NCBI GenBank assembly: GCA_027886785.1
Contig: JAPCJV010000065.1
Coordinates: forward strand, 1-8,131
DNA: 8,131 nucleotides
Origin: Nitrososphaerota archaeon
GTDB taxonomy: Archaea; Thermoproteota; Nitrososphaeria; Nitrososphaerales; CADDZS01
Direction: 5' to 3'
The position numbers and the translations under genes were made by a program. The notes below the pieces were generated by a model that worked only from the letters and a program-made list of their open reading frames with translations, was not told the DNA's origin and did not search any database. Positions within the stretch are counted from its first letter, which is position 1. Each line of letters begins with the position of its first letter. Positions 6,777 through 8,131 of this stretch are shown one piece after another.

Positions 6777-6803
6777 TTTTAAGTATTGCGCAACATGTGC
6801 AAT
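6777..6803 (+). promoter_or_regulatory. Candidate promoter and operator of the divergent winged-helix gene
   Basis: A TATA-like TTTTAAGTAT (6777-6786) on the plus strand would place a start site near 6807 and leave about a 20-base leader before the ATG at 6827. Directly after it, 6785-6803 is an imperfect 19-base palindrome with outer arms ATTGC and GCAAT (7 of 9 pairs), and it includes the perfect 8-base palindrome TTGCGCAA (6786-6793). The 9-mer TGCGCAACA occurs here at 6787-6795 and again at 6748-6756 beside the nurA start, 39 bases apart. No Shine-Dalgarno site is evident. Confidence 0.4.
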
Positions 6804-6826
6804 CAGGAATTGAGCAATAAGCCCAA

Positions 6827-7288
6827 ATGTCCGAGAACAAGAAGATCACAGTGAAGCTCGAAAAAGCCGGATGGAAAGTAGAAATCTCATGCACAGAAGA
6901 TCAACTCCAAAAAGCCATCGAAAGTGTACTGTCATCTCTTACTAATTCTAGTCCGATTCAGAGCGTTCCCTCTTTAGACGAGCGAGCCCAGGAAGGTTCA
7001 AAGAAAACTGTAAGGGGATTGATCCAGGAACTTTGGGCGGATGCTTGGTTTATTGACGCGCGTTCGCTTTCAGAAGTGCACGAGGAAATAGCCCGAAGGG
7101 GGTATCACTATGATCGATCCGCTGTCTCTCATTCTCTCACAGATCTCGTCAAAGAGAGCATTCTAACAAGACAGGGCAACATGCGCACGTATGCATACAT
7201 CCAAAAAAAGCCTTCAACCACATTCAAATCGCAAAATCAGGCCATAAGCTCTCCCGAAAGCCAGCCCTCCCTCGCGGAAGAGCAGTAA
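6827..7288 (+). CDS. Small winged-helix protein with N-terminal beta/alpha module, candidate DNA-binding regulator
   Basis: This 153-residue soluble protein has three parts. Residues 6-38 form a beta-beta-alpha module (ITVKLEKAGWKVEISCT, then a helix). Residues 39-60 are a polar linker. Residues 60-127 look like a winged helix: RGLIQELW, SLSEVHEEIARRG, the recognition-helix-like DRSAVSHSLTDLVKESIL, and a wing ending in MRTYAYIQKK. The C-terminal 25 residues are polar and probably disordered. I do not recognise a named family; the arrangement suggests a chromatin-associated or regulatory DNA-binding protein. It is divergent from nurA-herA across an 81-base region with palindromes, which makes it a candidate regulator of itself and of that operon; this is inference. 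Its N-terminal module aligns without gaps to that of the next, convergent gene, and the two stop codons touch. The ATG at 6827 suits the promoter and keeps the first strand intact. Confidence 0.75.
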   Translation: MSENKKITVKLEKAGWKVEISCTEDQLQKAIESVLSSLTNSSPIQSVPSLDERAQEGSKKTVRGLIQELWADAWFIDARSLSEVHEEIARRGYHYDRSAVSHSLTDLVKESILTRQGNMRTYAYIQKKPSTTFKSQNQAISSPESQPSLAEEQ

Positions 7289-7825
7289 TTATTGCTTATT
7301 TTTCTTTGAAAGTAATGTGGATAACCAGTCGATCCCGATCGTCGTTATTCTAAATTGAGATTTTTCATCAACCGAATCCTTCTGAACGAATCCTGACTTT
7401 GTCATCTCGCTCAATCGAGAGCTGAGGGATTTTGGGTTCAGAGAGGTGATTTCCTGCAAAGAATTCAACGTGAGGGATTGAGGCACATTTGACGCTGTTT
7501 CTGATGCTATCCGCTGTGCGACGAGCTGCAAGCCAATCTGTTCCTTATCGCTGAGTTTCCCGTCCTGAGTCCAGACACGCGGGCCCTCGGGAGTAATGCG
7601 TACGAAATCTCTGAACTTTTCCACCAAATCTTTCGTCGAGAAACTCATAGAAAGTTTTCTCGCCAAGTTGATTTCGGGCACGTTCTTGGAAACAAAATTG
7701 TTCACGGACTGGAGGACAATTTCTGGCGTCCCGGAAAATTCTGCCCGGGCATCACCCAAGGAAACAACCACTCTGAGCTCTTGTTGTTTGGAGGAAAGTT
7801 CGGCCATCTGTACTTCGCTTGACAT
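7289..7825 (-). CDS. Small protein with N-terminal beta/alpha module and C-terminal winged-helix-like domain, candidate DNA-binding protein
   Basis: This 178-residue protein begins with a charged lead, then residues 17-50 form a beta-beta-alpha module (LRVVVSLGDARAEFSGT followed by a helix ending in KNVP). Residues 51-90 link to a C-terminal domain at about 90-175 that reads as a winged helix: SDKEQIGLQLVAQRIASE, LTLNSLQEITSLN, the recognition-helix-like PKSLSSRLSEMTKSGFV, and a wing with QFRITTIGIDWL. No enzyme motif is visible and I assign no family name. It lies 32 bases downstream of the gatE-like gene on the same strand, so it may be co-transcribed with it; only a weak TTAATC lies at TATA-box distance. 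It is convergent with the other winged-helix gene, stop against stop. ATG at 7825 is taken as the start; a second in-frame ATG at 7807 would lose only six unstructured residues. Confidence 0.75.
   Translation of the reverse strand: MSSEVQMAELSSKQQELRVVVSLGDARAEFSGTPEIVLQSVNNFVSKNVPEINLARKLSMSFSTKDLVEKFRDFVRITPEGPRVWTQDGKLSDKEQIGLQLVAQRIASETASNVPQSLTLNSLQEITSLNPKSLSSRLSEMTKSGFVQKDSVDEKSQFRITTIGIDWLSTLLSKKNKQ
7299..7307 (+). terminator. Oligo-T terminator candidate of the plus-strand winged-helix gene
   Basis: TTTTTCTTT begins 10 bases after the stop at 7288, without an obvious stem, as is common for archaeal intrinsic termination. It lies inside the coding region of the convergent gene, whose C-terminal KKNK is encoded by the complementary A-rich stretch, so the signal and the codons share bases. 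The minus-strand gene has no matching T-run after its own stop. Confidence 0.4.
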
Positions 7826-7857
7826 GTATGATCTCGGATTACAAAAGACCGCGCTGA

Positions 7858-8130
7858 TTAACTTTTTCCTTTCTCGAATTCTGATAGGTGTTTGGACAGA
7901 GTCTCGCTGACCACTTTTCCATCAGCTTTCCCCCGGACTTTCTGCATAACTTTCCCCATCAACATTCGTTCCGCACCGGACGCCCCTTTGTTTCTAATGA
8001 CATCCTGATTTTGTGCAATTACTTCATCCACTATCTTCTCCAGCTCACTGTCGCTAATAGAGCTCACTCCTGATTTTGCAACCGCTTCATCGGCTGAAAT
8101 GCCGGGATTCGCAACATACTCACGAAGAAT
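7858..8130 (-). CDS. gatE: Glu-tRNA(Gln) amidotransferase subunit E, C-terminal tail domain (partial)
   Basis: The frame is open to the window edge, so only about 90 C-terminal residues are seen; the GTG at 8067 is internal. The sequence matches the GatB/YqeY tail domain that binds the tRNA(Gln) D-loop and elbow. It has a helix with SDSELEKIVDEVIAQNQDVI, then MLMGKVMQKVRGKADGKVVSETLSKHL. The RGKADG-x-VVSETL ending resembles archaeal GatE more than GatB, whose tail usually reads KGKANPxLVNELL; GatB remains possible. GatE pairs with GatD to convert Glu-tRNA(Gln) into Gln-tRNA(Gln), which archaea need because they lack a glutaminyl-tRNA synthetase. The gene precedes the winged-helix-like gene by 32 bases on the same strand. 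Confidence 0.82.
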   Translation of the reverse strand: MLREYVANPGISADEAVAKSGVSSISDSELEKIVDEVIAQNQDVIRNKGASGAERMLMGKVMQKVRGKADGKVVSETLSKHLSEFEKGKS

Positions 8131-8131
8131 C

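Noticed and set aside
7596..7910. A 104-codon plus-strand open frame across the 7289-7825 gene and the gatE boundary
   Set aside because: It is antisense to two better-supported genes, with low-complexity composition and no domain pattern.
8065..8067. GTG at 8067 as the start of a 69-residue protein
   Set aside because: The frame continues open to the window edge and upstream residues continue the GatB/YqeY tail domain, so this is the end of a longer gene.
1..8131. Mobile element, CRISPR array, tRNA or rRNA
   Set aside because: No transposase or integrase motifs, no spaced direct repeats of array type and no cloverleaf-like segment were seen; intergenic gaps are all under 130 bases.

Overview
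This is an archaeal chromosomal segment, most likely from the TACK group and plausibly Thaumarchaeota/Nitrososphaeria or a relative. The support is an archaeal/eukaryotic-type glycyl-tRNA synthetase, a thiolase/DUF35 pair, a NurA-HerA pair, the tail of what looks like the archaea-specific amidotransferase subunit GatE, AT-rich TATA-like boxes about 25 bases upstream of start codons, and a general lack of Shine-Dalgarno sites. The lineage is inferred from gene content only. No mobile element, CRISPR array, tRNA or rRNA is visible. The region reads as tightly packed housekeeping DNA with nine protein genes, two of them cut by the window edges.

Layout. (1) 1-911, plus strand: the C-terminal part of a thiolase-fold protein that has lost recognisable catalytic residues, followed after one stop codon plus one triplet by a DUF35 zinc-ribbon/OB-fold protein. 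(2) 992-2509, plus strand: glyS. (3) 2471-4071, minus strand: a two-gene unit, a helix-turn-helix regulator followed by a DUF92 membrane protein whose 3' end overlaps the 3' end of glyS by 39 bases. (4) 4196-6745, minus strand: a nurA-herA operon for DNA-end resection. (5) 6746-6826: a compact divergent promoter region containing a 25-base near-palindrome over the presumed nurA TATA box and further small palindromes. (6) 6827-7825: two tail-to-tail genes whose stop codons touch, each with a small N-terminal module that aligns without gaps between them and a C-terminal winged-helix-like domain. (7) 7858 to the window end, minus strand: the C-terminal tail domain of GatE (or GatB).

How it fits together. 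GlyRS and GatE serve translation: glycine charging, and amidation of Glu-tRNA(Gln). NurA nuclease and HerA translocase form a DNA-end processing machine; no mre11 or rad50 lies beside them here. The winged-helix gene divergent from nurA shares the palindromic promoter region, so it is a reasonable but untested candidate regulator of the nuclease operon. The DUF92 protein is an integral membrane protein related to phytyl-phosphate kinase and may serve isoprenoid metabolism, co-transcribed with its helix-turn-helix neighbour.

The items most worth a second look are the tail-to-tail pair with its shared N-terminal module, the palindromic nurA promoter, and the apparently non-catalytic thiolase.
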